A DNA stretch of 64,000 nt. Origin: DAINRZ01 sp964634885 (GTDB lineage Bacteria; Bacteroidota; Ignavibacteria; Kapaibacteriales; UBA2268). Made by a program: the position numbers and the translations under genes. Positions 8,817 to 19,400 of the stretch are shown one piece after another; positions within the stretch are counted from its first letter, which is position 1, and each line of letters opens with the position of its first letter. The DNA is taken from the NCBI GenBank assembly GCA_964634885.1, contig CAZWLN010000007.1, forward strand, positions 1-64,000. Reading direction: 5' to 3'. The notes beneath the pieces were generated by a model. That model made no database searches. It saw nothing but the letters and a program-made list of their open reading frames with translations, and was not told where the DNA came from.

Positions 8817-9755
8817 CTACAGCCCAAAAGCAAGGCTGAACCTGTGGAAATAGGCAAATGCGCCAACCTGGGCAATGCCGTAATCGAAGTTGAAGTCTTT
8901 CAGCCTCATGCCGACGCCACCTGAAAACCCGGATAGTTTCTTGTCGAAATCGGGAGCGGAATTCTGCCTGATGGCATTGTCGTAGCCGACTCTTACCTGT
9001 ATTACCTTTCCAAAACTGAACTCGCCGCCAATCGAGAAATTGAGGAACCTGTCGAAGAAATTGTCTTCTTCGTCGGCGAGATGGTGTATCGAAACATTGA
9101 GAAGCAGGGGAAGCCCCTTTAGGGAATGGTTAAGGCCAAGCCTGACGTCGAGCGGAGGATTCTCCGAGATGTCGCCGAACTTCGAAATCTGCATACCGGC
9201 ATTCAATATCGAAAAGGCAAGGTTAGTTCGTTTTTCGGGTATGCAGTAGATCAGGCCGGCATCGACAGCAAAAGCCATCGACGAAGCGTCTTCGATGCCG
9301 AAATAGACCATCTTGGCTGTAGCGCCCCAGTAGAGGTTGCTGTCCAGTTCATTGGAATAGCTGATACCCATTGCGAAGTTGCTGCCGGAGAAAGTGCCGG
9401 TAACATTGCCGTACTGGTCGGTAGCGTCGAAGCTGCCGTAACTGGTAAAGCTGACAGCGGCGGCAAACCTGCCGACATCCTTGAAATCGCGTATGTATGT
9501 AACTAAGCCGGAGTTAATATCGAGTACATGTTTAAAGAAGGTAGCAGAAAAATTCTTTTCTTCAACGGTATATATTGTTGCAGGATTGAAGAACACGGCA
9601 TTGACGTCGTCGGTCATTGCCTCGAAACTTCCGGACAGGGCGGCAGCCCTGGCGCTCATGTTGTTCCTGAGCAGCATGAATGATTTGTCCTGCGAATAAG
9701 CCGCGCTGCCGATAAGTACCAGCATAATCAAAGACGAAAGCAGATTCCTGAACAT
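8817..9755 (-). CDS. porQ: Type IX secretion system protein PorQ-like
   Basis: A 312-residue outer-membrane beta-barrel with a signal peptide (MFRNLLSSLIMLVLIGSAAYS). It shows PorQ-like landmarks: 'SARAAALSG', 'DDVNAVFFNPATI', a 'DQYGNVTGTFSGSNFAMGIS' block, 'FAVDAGLIY', 'LAFSILNAGMQI', 'LDVRLGLNHSLKGLPL' and 'RFLNFSIGGEF'. PorQ belongs to the FadL-like PorV/PorQ barrels of the T9SS. This protein is slightly short for the family. It follows the thioesterase gene by 22 bp in an apparent operon with parA/parB. PorV or another UPF0164-type barrel is the alternative. Confidence 0.78.
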   Translation of the reverse strand: MFRNLLSSLIMLVLIGSAAYSQDKSFMLLRNNMSARAAALSGSFEAMTDDVNAVFFNPATIYTVEEKNFSATFFKHVLDINSGLVTYIRDFKDVGRFAAAVSFTSYGSFDATDQYGNVTGTFSGSNFAMGISYSNELDSNLYWGATAKMVYFGIEDASSMAFAVDAGLIYCIPEKRTNLAFSILNAGMQISKFGDISENPPLDVRLGLNHSLKGLPLLLNVSIHHLADEEDNFFDRFLNFSIGGEFSFGKVIQVRVGYDNAIRQNSAPDFDKKLSGFSGGVGMRLKDFNFDYGIAQVGAFAYFHRFSLAFGL

Positions 9756-9777
9756 TATACCTCTAAGATACTGTTTA

Positions 9778-10254
9778 TCAAATACTTGTCTTTACACCGG
9801 CCATAATATCCAAGTAAAACTTCGGAGGCCTGACCGGTTTACGGGTAACAGCGTTCATAAAAGTATGTACGGTGTACCCTTCAGCAATTGTCGTATCACC
9901 CCGGAAAATATTATAATCAAATCTTACTGTTGCTTTCATTTCCGGTTTCATCACAGTGGCAATCCTCAGCGTATCGTCATAATAGGATGGGGTTTTGTAC
10001 CTGACATGGGCTTCAACCACCGGGAGGAAGAATCCGTATTCCTCAAAAACGGTGTAGGGCAGGCCGTAGTGCCTCATAGTCTCTGTCCTGCCGATTTCGA
10101 AGAAAGCGAGGTAATTGCCGTTGTAAACGAACCCCATCTTGTCGGTGTCCGAATACCTTACCCTGATCTCTGTGGTATGCTTCAGTAAGGTATTACTGAA
10201 ATCATAGGTTTCAATGGCATTGCTGCCGGATGTATTCTCTTCATTAATATTCAT
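9778..10254 (-). CDS. YbgC/4-hydroxybenzoyl-CoA-type thioesterase
   Basis: A 158-residue hotdog-fold protein. The motif 'RYSDTDKMGFVYNGNYLAFF' contains the catalytic Asp (~36) of the YbgC/FadM class, followed by 'FEIGRTETMRHYGLPY'. These enzymes hydrolyse short or medium acyl-CoA thioesters. The ~25-residue N-terminal extension before the domain is longer than usual, and a downstream start cannot be excluded. The gene sits 18 bp after parB and 22 bp before porQ. Confidence 0.85.
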   Translation of the reverse strand: MNINEENTSGSNAIETYDFSNTLLKHTTEIRVRYSDTDKMGFVYNGNYLAFFEIGRTETMRHYGLPYTVFEEYGFFLPVVEAHVRYKTPSYYDDTLRIATVMKPEMKATVRFDYNIFRGDTTIAEGYTVHTFMNAVTRKPVRPPKFYLDIMAGVKTSI

Positions 10255-10272
10255 TTCTTGACCTGATTGTTA

Positions 10273-11229
10273 TTACTTGCCGTTGTCGGAAAAAAACAAT
10301 TCCAGAAGCCTGTCGAGGTCGTCCTTTGTATAGAACTCAAACTCGATGGTCCCGCTTTCCTTCGACTTGGCATTAATCTTTACCTGTGTGCCGTATATAT
10401 GCCTTAATTTGTTTTCATTGTCGGCTAAGACATAAGCTTCTTCGGGAGTAATTACCTGTTTGGGCTTCTGTTCTTCCTTTTTGTCTCCTGTTTTTTGTTT
10501 TCCCGATTCAATTTGTTTGACCAGGTCCTCGGTAGCTCTGACGGAAAGGTTCTTTTCGGTTATTTCCTTCCAGGCCCAGAGCATATTGCCGGCCTGGGAT
10601 ACGCCCAACAAAGCGCGCGCATGGCCCATCGACAATTCCTTCATCCTGACACTTTCCTGTATCTTCTCAGGAAGACGCAGCAGCCTCAGGAAATTGGTAA
10701 TCGTTGTCCTGTCTTTGCCGACTTTGACAGACAGTTGTTCCTGCGTCAGTCCGCACTCTTCGATGAGCCTCTGGTAACCGTTGGCGATTTCGATGGGATT
10801 GAGGTTCTCGCGCTGTACGTTCTCGATCAGTGCAATCTCAAGCGAAGCCGAACCTTCTTCAATATCGATGATATATGCCGGAATCTTTTCCAGGCCTGCT
10901 TCTTTCGACGCCCTGAACCTTCTCTCGCCTGCTATGAGCTCAAAGCCGTCAACAATGCGGCGAACAGTAACAGGTTGTATTACACCGTGTTCAAGGATGG
11001 AATTCTTCAGGTCCTCGAGTGCCTGTTCGTCGAAGTCTTTACGTGGCTGGTACGGGTTTGCCCTGATCTTCGACACCTCGATGAACGGCAGGGCTTGCTC
11101 CCTGTCTTTTTCCTTACCGTTGGCATCTTCAGGCTTAATCCTGAATCCCTTGTTGGAAAACTCTATCGAAGGCAGGAGGGCTCCAAGGCCTTTACCCAAT
11201 CCGGTTGGTGTTTTCTTTGTTTTTGTCAT
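10273..11229 (-). CDS. parB: Chromosome partitioning protein ParB
   Basis: 318 residues. The ParB/Spo0J N-terminal CTP-binding domain is marked by 'IRANPYQPRKDFDEQALEDL' and the arginine-rich 'GERRFRASKEAG' box. A helix-turn-helix follows ('LTQEQLSVKVGKDRTTITNF') with the partner-helix 'MGHARALLG'. A lysine-rich linker and a C-terminal dimerisation segment end the protein. It binds parS and, with ParA, segregates chromosome origins. It starts 9 bp after parA. I noticed no parS palindrome while reading, but I could not scan exhaustively. Confidence 0.97.
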   Translation of the reverse strand: MTKTKKTPTGLGKGLGALLPSIEFSNKGFRIKPEDANGKEKDREQALPFIEVSKIRANPYQPRKDFDEQALEDLKNSILEHGVIQPVTVRRIVDGFELIAGERRFRASKEAGLEKIPAYIIDIEEGSASLEIALIENVQRENLNPIEIANGYQRLIEECGLTQEQLSVKVGKDRTTITNFLRLLRLPEKIQESVRMKELSMGHARALLGVSQAGNMLWAWKEITEKNLSVRATEDLVKQIESGKQKTGDKKEEQKPKQVITPEEAYVLADNENKLRHIYGTQVKINAKSKESGTIEFEFYTKDDLDRLLELFFSDNGK

Positions 11230-11238
11230 TCAATAAAC

Positions 11239-12024
11239 TTATGAATTTATTTTTACAATGTTTTGATTTCTGTCAATCAGTTCTTTCGCCAGGTCCATAT
11301 AATTGCGGGCGCCGGTGGAGATGGCGTCATACAATATCACAGGTTTCCCGTGGCTCGGAGCTTCGGAAATCCTGACGTTCCTGTAGATGATGGTGTTGAA
11401 AGCCTTATCTTCGAAATGCTTCCTGACTTCCTCCACTACCTGGTTTGACAACCTGAGCCTCGAATCGAACATCGTCAGTAGTACGCCTTCGATGTCGAGG
11501 GCAGTATTGAGCCTGTACCTGACAATGGAGATTGTGTTGAGCAACTGTCCCAGGCCCTCGAGAGCGTAATACTCGCACTGGACGGGAATGAGTATGGAAT
11601 TGGCAGCCGAAAGTGCGTTCAGTGTCAACAGCCCCAGTGACGGCGGGCAGTCGATCAGTATGAAGTCGAACTGGTTCCTGACATTCGTCAGGGCCTCTTT
11701 CAGTACCATTTCCCGGTTCTTCTTGTTCACCATTTCGATTTCTGCGCCGACGAGATTGATGTGTGAAGGCAGCAGATAGAGATTGGGCATGTCGGTTTTA
11801 AGGATGGCGTCTTTCGCCGGAACCGAATTGACCAATGTCTCATAGACAGTGCTGTCCAGATCCCTTGTGTTGATGCCCATGCCGCCGGAGGCGTTTGCCT
11901 GGGGGTCAATATCTATTAAAAGTACTTTATATTCCGCTGCAGCAAGTGACGCTGCAAGGTTGATGGCCGTCGTCGTCTTGCCTACGCCGCCCTTTTGGTT
12001 TGCTATTGCTATTACTTTACCCAT
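11239..12024 (-). CDS. parA: Chromosome partitioning ATPase ParA (Soj)
   Basis: A 261-residue deviant Walker ATPase. It has 'NQKGGVGKTTTAINLAASLA' (deviant Walker A near residues 10-18), 'LLIDIDPQANAS' (Walker A') and 'FILIDCPPSLGLLTLNAL' (Walker B region). There is no N-terminal DNA-binding domain, so it is the short chromosomal Soj type. ParA forms nucleoid-bound ATP dimers that ParB displaces during origin segregation. One base separates it from the NUDIX gene and 9 bp from parB. Confidence 0.97.
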   Translation of the reverse strand: MGKVIAIANQKGGVGKTTTAINLAASLAAAEYKVLLIDIDPQANASGGMGINTRDLDSTVYETLVNSVPAKDAILKTDMPNLYLLPSHINLVGAEIEMVNKKNREMVLKEALTNVRNQFDFILIDCPPSLGLLTLNALSAANSILIPVQCEYYALEGLGQLLNTISIVRYRLNTALDIEGVLLTMFDSRLRLSNQVVEEVRKHFEDKAFNTIIYRNVRISEAPSHGKPVILYDAISTGARNYMDLAKELIDRNQNIVKINS

Positions 12025-12025
12025 A

Positions 12026-12595
12026 TTATGCCTGTATCACCTTATCATACTTCAGGAAATAAAAGAAAAATGCCGTTAATACTAATGAATGTTTAATTTG
12101 GCCGTCGAGGATCATCTCTTTCACGCTGGAAAGCGGATACTCCACTATTCGTATATCCTCGTGGCCGTCGAGTTTCTGTGCGCCGACCTTTTCACAGTCC
12201 TTCCAGAGGAACGACCAGCACTTGTTGTTAAGGAATGCCGGGTTCGGTATGTTTTCGCCCAGCAGTTCAGCGCTGCCGGCGCCGGCAAAACCCGTCTCTT
12301 CGGTACATTCCCTTTGTGCGGCAGCCAGGGGTTCTTCTCCGGCTTCGACGAGGCCGCCCGGTACTTCGAGGGTAATTTCGTCGATGCCGTGCCGGTACTG
12401 TTCGATGAACACCACGTTGCCGCCTTTGGTAACAGGAATGATGTTCACCCAGCGTGGCGAGTCGAGAACGACGAACGAGCCGGACTTCTGCCTGTCGGGG
12501 TGCTTACGCTCGATCTCCCACAGGTCGAATATCCGGAAATTGCCTGCGAACTTCCTGTTCAAAGTGTCCCATTTCTTAATGCTGTCAGCCATCAC
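12026..12595 (-). CDS. NUDIX hydrolase, ADP-ribose-pyrophosphatase type
   Basis: 189 residues with a complete Nudix box: 'GGLVEAGEEPLAAAQRECTE' followed by ETGF (G-x5-E-x7-REUxEExGU). The upstream 'FIEQYRHGIDEITLEVPGG' is typical of ADP-ribose/nucleoside-diphosphate-sugar hydrolases. The substrate is not determined. It may start at the first or second Met. It is the first gene of the tight parA-parB-thioesterase-porQ run. Confidence 0.9.
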   Translation of the reverse strand: MMADSIKKWDTLNRKFAGNFRIFDLWEIERKHPDRQKSGSFVVLDSPRWVNIIPVTKGGNVVFIEQYRHGIDEITLEVPGGLVEAGEEPLAAAQRECTEETGFAGAGSAELLGENIPNPAFLNNKCWSFLWKDCEKVGAQKLDGHEDIRIVEYPLSSVKEMILDGQIKHSLVLTAFFFYFLKYDKVIQA

Positions 12596-12804
12596 TATCT
12601 ATCACTCTGCAATACGATCCAAATAAACATTAACCTTAATAATTATTTGCATAAACTACAAAGTTAAGGAATTTTTGGATTTTATAATATAAATGTAATT
12701 ATCTTTCGGTTAAACAATTGGAATAAAAAGGAGAAAACTGCAACTGGCTGATTTGCACCGCCGTTACTTTTGCAGTTATGCCCATTCAGGCAAGGAATGG
12801 CTTA

Positions 12805-13323
12805 TTATTGCACTTCGCCGAGTTCAATCTGGCTGCCCTTCTCGATGATCTTTTCCAGGTCGAGGAGGATGAGCAGGCGGTCTTCAAGCTTGCCGATGGA
12901 GGTGATGAACTGCGAATCGACGCTGCCGGTCATCTGAGGCGGCGGCTCAGTGATGTTTTTACTAATGCGGATGACTTCGTTGACGTTGTCCACGATGAAG
13001 CCGATGGTCTTGTTGTCGTGTTCGATGACGACGATGCGGGTGTCTTTGTTGTGTTCCCTCGAGTCCATACTCAGCCGCTGTCGCAGGTTGATGATCGGGA
13101 TGACCTTGCCGCGGAGGTTGATGACGCCGACGACGAAGTCGGGAGTGTTCGGCACCCTCGTAATTTCTACAATCCTGATGATTTCTTTGACTTTTGTAAT
13201 ATCAACGCCGAATTCTTCATCTCCGATGTTGAAACTTACGAGTTGGATCAGGTCCAGGCTCGATGCGGCAGCATTTTCTTCTGCAATCTTCTGGTGCAAG
13301 TCCTGTACAACAGCTTCCGACAT
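12805..13323 (-). CDS. cheW: CheW-family chemotaxis coupling protein
   Basis: 172 residues covering a full CheW domain: 'LVSFNIGDEEFGVDITKVKE', 'VEITRVPNTPDFVVGVINLR', 'GKVIPIINLRQRL', 'GFIVDNVNEVIRI' and a C-terminal 'LLILLDLEKI'. CheW links chemoreceptors to CheA. I chose the ATG at 13323, which has 'ggaggg' 7 bases upstream; the in-frame ATG at 13338 lies within that ribosome binding site. No cheA, mcp or cheY lies next to it. It follows the sprA stop by 91 bp. Confidence 0.93.
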   Translation of the reverse strand: MSEAVVQDLHQKIAEENAAASSLDLIQLVSFNIGDEEFGVDITKVKEIIRIVEITRVPNTPDFVVGVINLRGKVIPIINLRQRLSMDSREHNKDTRIVVIEHDNKTIGFIVDNVNEVIRISKNITEPPPQMTGSVDSQFITSIGKLEDRLLILLDLEKIIEKGSQIELGEVQ

Positions 13324-13414
13324 TTTTTCACCCTCCATAGGTTACCAATTAATCCTTAATTCTTTGTTAATATCGGCAGGCAGAAAAAAAACTTTACTGC
13401 TTCTTTTCTTCGTA

Positions 13415-16400
13415 CTATCTTCCGCCTGCAATCGAGATCCTCAGGTCCAGGCCGAACTGCTGGACGTAGTATCCCGGCTGTGCGGCGCCTTCGTTGAAAG
13501 TGCCTTCGTAACGGTAGAACAGCGAAGCAACGACACGCTTGCTCATCGTGTAACGGATACGCGGCTCGACACTAATCTGCGTCGTACCGTTAAGAGTCCT
13601 TCCGTTATCTCCGTTGTCGGCCGTCTCGTCGTTCTCGTCGAAAGTAACGTCGTAAGTCGCGGTTTTGTTTGCCTTCACCGACGCCGTCAGCGAGAATTCG
13701 ATCTCGTTCTCAAGTTTCAGGCCGATGAGGTCCCACTCGAACTTCTTCTTGGCGTAGGAAGCCTGCAACTGGAATTCATCCGATGAACTCTTGGAAACTG
13801 TTGCCTTGTTCGAAGAGTTAAGGCTGTAGGAAGATGTGGTCGAGTACCTGAGGGTAGCAGACATTACACCGTCCATTTTATCTTCATTGAACGAAGCGTT
13901 AATTCCTATCAGCGGCTGGAAGCCATACTGAACAGACTGTGCCTGGACTGTCTTTCCAAGCGAAGTGTACTCTATTCGTTCGAGGTAGGTGGAAGCGTAC
14001 TTGTGTTCGAGGGACATTTTCTGGATAGTACCGCCCCAGATTCCCCACTTCTCGATGCCTTCCCATTTCAACTGCCAGTTGACGGCAGGCAGGAATTTGC
14101 CGATTTCGCCGCTGGAGAATGAAAAGGCTTCCATTCCTTCGGCAAAAGATTCTGAAAGAGCCTGGAGCATCTTCTGATTTCTCGTGGCTCCGGCGGAATC
14201 TGTCGCAATGATCCGGGTCCTGCGCTGGCCGTAGAGTTCGAGTACATGTTCGATATTGTTGTTGAAGATGTTCAGGCCGAAGATGGACGGGAAAGTAAGG
14301 AATGTTTTATTATACGACTTCAATCCGATGGCATTAGTAAATGTCTGGTTACCCTGATCATCGGTTTCCGAATTGTACCTCTTCGTCCAGCTCAGCTCAC
14401 TGCTCCAGTTCAGTTCCAGAGTAGCGCCCACCCACAAAGGCCTCGACGTTTTCAGGTCGAGCTTTGAACGCTGGGAAAAATTGTCCTGTAGAATGGCATT
14501 GGGGGGCCTTTTTCCCGGATAGGTCTCGAAGCCGAAGAACGGGAAATTGTCGCTGCCAACGACGCGGAAACCGCCGTGGGGGAATGTCACAAGGCCAAGC
14601 TGGTAAGCAGCGCTGGGTCCGTAAATGGCGTCGCTCGACCTGGCAGACCAGAAATTGGTCAGGCCGTTGCCGCCGAGGACTCCGGGATTGGTAGCGCTGT
14701 TTGACTGATTAAAATTAATATCTATCTTTTCATAGTCCATGAATATGAATTTCAGGGCTTTGCCGATGGCGGGGAATATGCCGCTGCCGTTTGACCCGCT
14801 GCTGTCCTTCTGCCCCGGTTTGTGCGGAAGTCCCGGAGTAGCGGCGCTGGAGCCGAAGAGGTCGTCGCCGAGAGCTTTCAGCTTGATTGGCATATTGAAC
14901 CTGACAGTGTTGTTAAAAGACGCCACTTTTACTACATCCCTGATGTCCGGATCTTCCTGAAGAGGGTCGGTCCAGTTATAGGATGTGTTGAAAGTGCCGG
15001 TCATATCGAAATACTTTTCGTAACGGCCGAGCGGAAGTTTGGGTTTCATGTTCAGGACAACAGTCTGCGTGTGATAGTTATCCCTTCCGAGGAAAAGGAA
15101 TTTGCCGTTGTTGAAGAATACAACGTCTGCCAGTTGGCTGCCGGTACGCTGTTTACCCTCTTCGTTCAACTCGAAGGGAACGAGGGTGCTGAGGGTGTTC
15201 ATCGAATAGTCTATTGAAGGGTTGATGAAACCGTTTTCGGATATTCTCCATGTGAACTGTGCCGAACGGGTCGAGGAGAAATCCCTGATTACAGGCGAAG
15301 CCGATTCAAGGAACCGTGACTTCTCCGTTAAACGGCTTCTCGACATATCGAAATTCAAAGTCAGGTTTGTCGGCAGGAAATTAATTTTCTGCTTTTCATA
15401 GGTTCCAAGTATGAACGCATCCTTGGCCCAGGCAAATGGTTCCAGGGTCAGAAGCGGCGGAATCGTAACGTTATAGGCTACGCCCAGTTTCCATATCCAG
15501 TTGAACCGTTGTTCCACAATGGGGCTTCTCTCAAAGTTTTGAGAATAGGAATAATTGATTGTAACCTGGTTCAGAGTTTGTTTCATCCACCAGTCCTCCA
15601 CCGGGATGCCGAGCTTAATGCCTGTCAGGGCCCAATTGTCTGATACCTTGAGTGTTTGCGAAGGTTTCCTGATTGTGTCTTCGATGTAGGCCATTTCCGA
15701 TTCGGTCAGTTTCCTGCCCAGCGCTTTTGATGCATTATACTGGGCAGTAGCAACGGCGGCATCGATACTGATGTCGCTGTTGGCAACGAACTGCGGGTCC
15801 TGTACCGATTCGGTATGCGTCATCGTTATTGGTATCCTTGTCTGTTTAAATGCTTTCGGTAGGAATTTCTCGGCAGCAATCTGCCCCGTAATCGTCATGT
15901 CGTTAGTAGAGATCCTGTCCCCGAATTTTTCTTCCAGGCCGTGGAAATTGGGCTTCTTCATCGAGAAGCTCCCATTGAAGGTACCGATGTCGGCGAGCTT
16001 AAGCTCGCTGCTGACCCTCGCAGCCCAGTCCGTACTTTTCTCCGGGCTGATCAACCTTAACTCGTCAGCCCACATTGTTGTAGTAAGCTCATCGGGGTAT
16101 TTGTCCGCAGGGTTGGCAATGCCGAGGCCGAAATACTGCACCTTTGTGAGTATAGGGTTCCCCTTGATTACATAGGTGATGGTATTATCATTGGGATCGG
16201 TGAACGACTGCCGTTCATCTATTTTCGTAATATCTCTCGACTGTTTGTAGGACGTCAGTTCCGACAGAGTGATGTTGATGCTCTGCCAGCCGCGCAACAG
16301 GGGTTTCCGGAGTTCATAGTAATTGGAGGAGTCCACTCCGAACCTGATGAAAGCGTATGCTTTGGGTGTAATACCTGAAACGATATTGTCGGGCATGGAG

Positions 16401-19400
16401 CCGTCACCGTGGAGAAATATCCTCATTTTCTTGTAGTAGAAAAGATCCATCGCCCTGAAGAACCGTACTGCCATTCTTTCCTCGCCATATCTCAGGTTCT
16501 GTACACTGACGGCGATGGACTGTTCGTTAAGCCTGATGTCCTTGGTGGGATCCGAACTGTTCAGCTGCCTTGGAGCTTTAACACCGGGAGGCATCCTGTA
16601 ATATTCGGGAGCTTCATAGTTTTCTTCGACGTTAACGTAAGACACCTGGAGTACACTGTCGGATGAAGGTACATTGGCCTGCATATTGTTCTGGCGTAAC
16701 CAGTGTGAGCCGGCAAGGCGCCAGTCAGCAATGGACACATTGGCGAGACCGCCCTTAAACCAGAGCCTTACGTATTGTATATTAGAATAGCTGGGACTGC
16801 CCACGCTTCTCGACGGTTTGCGGATTGGTATCCTGTACAGGAACCAGCCGTTGTTGCCGCCGCCGACGATCTGTGAGTTTGCTTCAGCGATAGGCTCCAT
16901 ATTGATTTCATATGAGAAATAGCTGTTTGTAAGCGACACTGTTTGTCCGTTGTTCTTGTTCAGCACCTCTGAGTCAGGGAACTGGCCGGTTTCTGCATAT
17001 TTCGAATTATTTTCATAATTGTTATATTTTGCGAAATCGCTTTCTTTCCTTTCGTCTGAGGCATTGAAATCGAAATAGTAATCGTCTTTGGCAGGGTCTT
17101 CCTCTTCGGCAAGAATGGCAGCTCCTTTACCACTATAATATGTTTTTTCTTCCGTATTATTTTGGTTGTCCAACCCCTCGTCTTCGCCAATGTCGATGAT
17201 GTTATTAGGGAGAGGGTTGTTGGGAGTGCTGCCGTCTTCCGAATTGAGGGTCCCGTTTGCGATGACATCTTCGCTGATATACCCCAGGTCCATGAACATT
17301 TTTGTCTTACCGGGTTCCCAGGCGTTAACCTTCATCATGATTTCAATATATTCAATATTCTCATTGTCAAAATTGGTGTTGAACGATGACAGCAACCGCA
17401 TCATGCCGCCCCAGATCTTATCCTGGTTTCTTTCAAAAAAGGGTTCCATCGCCATAGAATCATACTGGGGATTATCTTTATCAAGGTATTCGGGATTCTC
17501 ATTGTAGATGCCGCGCATATGAGGGTCGAATGAAATATACAATGGGCTGAGCATCTGGTTTGTTGCAAGCGTCTGCCTTTTGGGGTAAACTTCATTGATC
17601 CTGATGTTGGGAATGAAATACTGGTACCAGAAAGCCTTACCTTTGAGCTTTGTTGCGTTGGAATCCGTTTTAGCAATGCTGCTGTCAACAGGAGGCGATG
17701 AGTGAGACCACTGAGTGGGCGTCAAGCCAAGAGATATGTATTTCTGTGCGCCTTCGAAGTCATCTACGTAAACGACAGGTTCGTTCAGGTCTTCAGAAAC
17801 TTCAGAGTACCTTTTGTTTGGCTCGGGAATCATCATGGCCCATTCACCCTTCAGCGAGAAGGTGGATTTGACTTTTGTGTCGTAGAAAGGAAGTTTGTTG
17901 AGCGCTTCGGTAATCCAGGGCGCTTCATAGCGCAGGTTCCCGTCAAACCCCATCATGATGTTGGACACGGGTTCATCTCCAAGCCTGACCCTGTCCTGTA
18001 TTACAGACTGGTCATAGAACATGGCGGTAAATCCCAGGCCTGCCTGAACGTTTCGTTTTTTGATGAGTTCGTAGTCGGCTCTCAACCCAAGCATTGTACG
18101 GGTGGTGATATTGAAGACGTCGTTGGCTTCATATTCAATCGTAACATTGGCGTTCGGCAGGGTTGCACGGGCGTTTCTCAGTGTAACGATGCCGGAATAG
18201 TAATCGACAATATAGTCGTCATATTCTTTTAACGCCACACCGTCGAGCATTACCTTAACGCTTTTTTCTGCCAGGTTGATTGCACCGAGGGATATCCTGT
18301 TCGTAGCTTTGCCTGAGACCTGGCCGCTGATGATGAAATGGTCCTTGTTCGTATTCTTCTTAGCAGCGTCGTATGTTGTGTCATAAATATCGGGATAGGT
18401 ATATTGGTCGGCAAGACTCTCGTTCTGCAATTTTTCCCTGAAATAGTCTCTGAGGCCCTGGTCAAAAGGCTCCAGTTCAGGAAAAGTAATTTCACCTCTT
18501 GCAGCGTCGAAGAACGGGTCTTTCAGGTCAAACTGGCCGTCGGGCGTCGTAGAGCCTGTGCTGTTGTTGATCTGGTCAACACGCATGATGGTAACCAGCT
18601 TGTCCTGGACGTTAGGCAGCAGGTCAGTAGAATCGTTAGACTTGTTAATATACCAGATGCCGACCTTCGTGTCGGTTACATTGACATTCGTAGCGTTGAT
18701 GGAGTATTTGTTTTTCATCTGCCTGTTCCACAGTATCCCGAAGGAAGGCTGAAGGTTGGGAACATAGAGCAGTTTAAGAGTAAGTTTCGCTTTTGCGTCA
18801 ACGTCAGTCTGCAAGTCGCCGTAGAATTCGTTCTCGGTAGTACCTTTGATGCTGTAGGCAACGGCGTAATACCTGTCGGACCTGAGGTTGTTGATTGTCA
18901 GTGTTCCCAGGCTGGTATTGAGTTTGTAACGGTTTGTGTCCAATTTCATGAACTTTCCTTCGACGACGGCCCCGATTTGAAGTGTTCTTCCGGTAACAGA
19001 CGCGTCGTAAGACTGGTTTCTTTTTCGGGAAGGCAGGTCGGCAATTGCTTTTGCATCTCTCGATATATCCGTTACAGTGTTTGTCGATTCCCAGACTTCA
19101 ATTCCCTGGAGTACCTCCAGCGCCCTTGAAGAATCATCCGTAGGAATGATCGGGCTGGTACTCTTGAAATACTTCTTGTACACTTTCTTATAGTTAGAGT
19201 CCAGGAAGAAGTGGTTTCTGGCATAGTCGTAAGCCCTGATGGAAAACACCTGTGTGCTGACGCCGCCGGTAACCTTAACCGTCTTTTTTTCGCCTCTTCT
19301 TTGGGAAGCAATAGTTTTAAGGAAGAGCGGCCCGAACTGAAAATCGGCACGTACGCCGAAGAGCGCCTGGCCACCGCTGATGAGTCCCTGGAGAGGAAGC

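Noticed and set aside
10273..12024. parS site near parAB
   Set aside because: No tgtttcacgtgaaaca-like palindrome was noticed on reading; an exhaustive pattern scan would be needed to exclude it.
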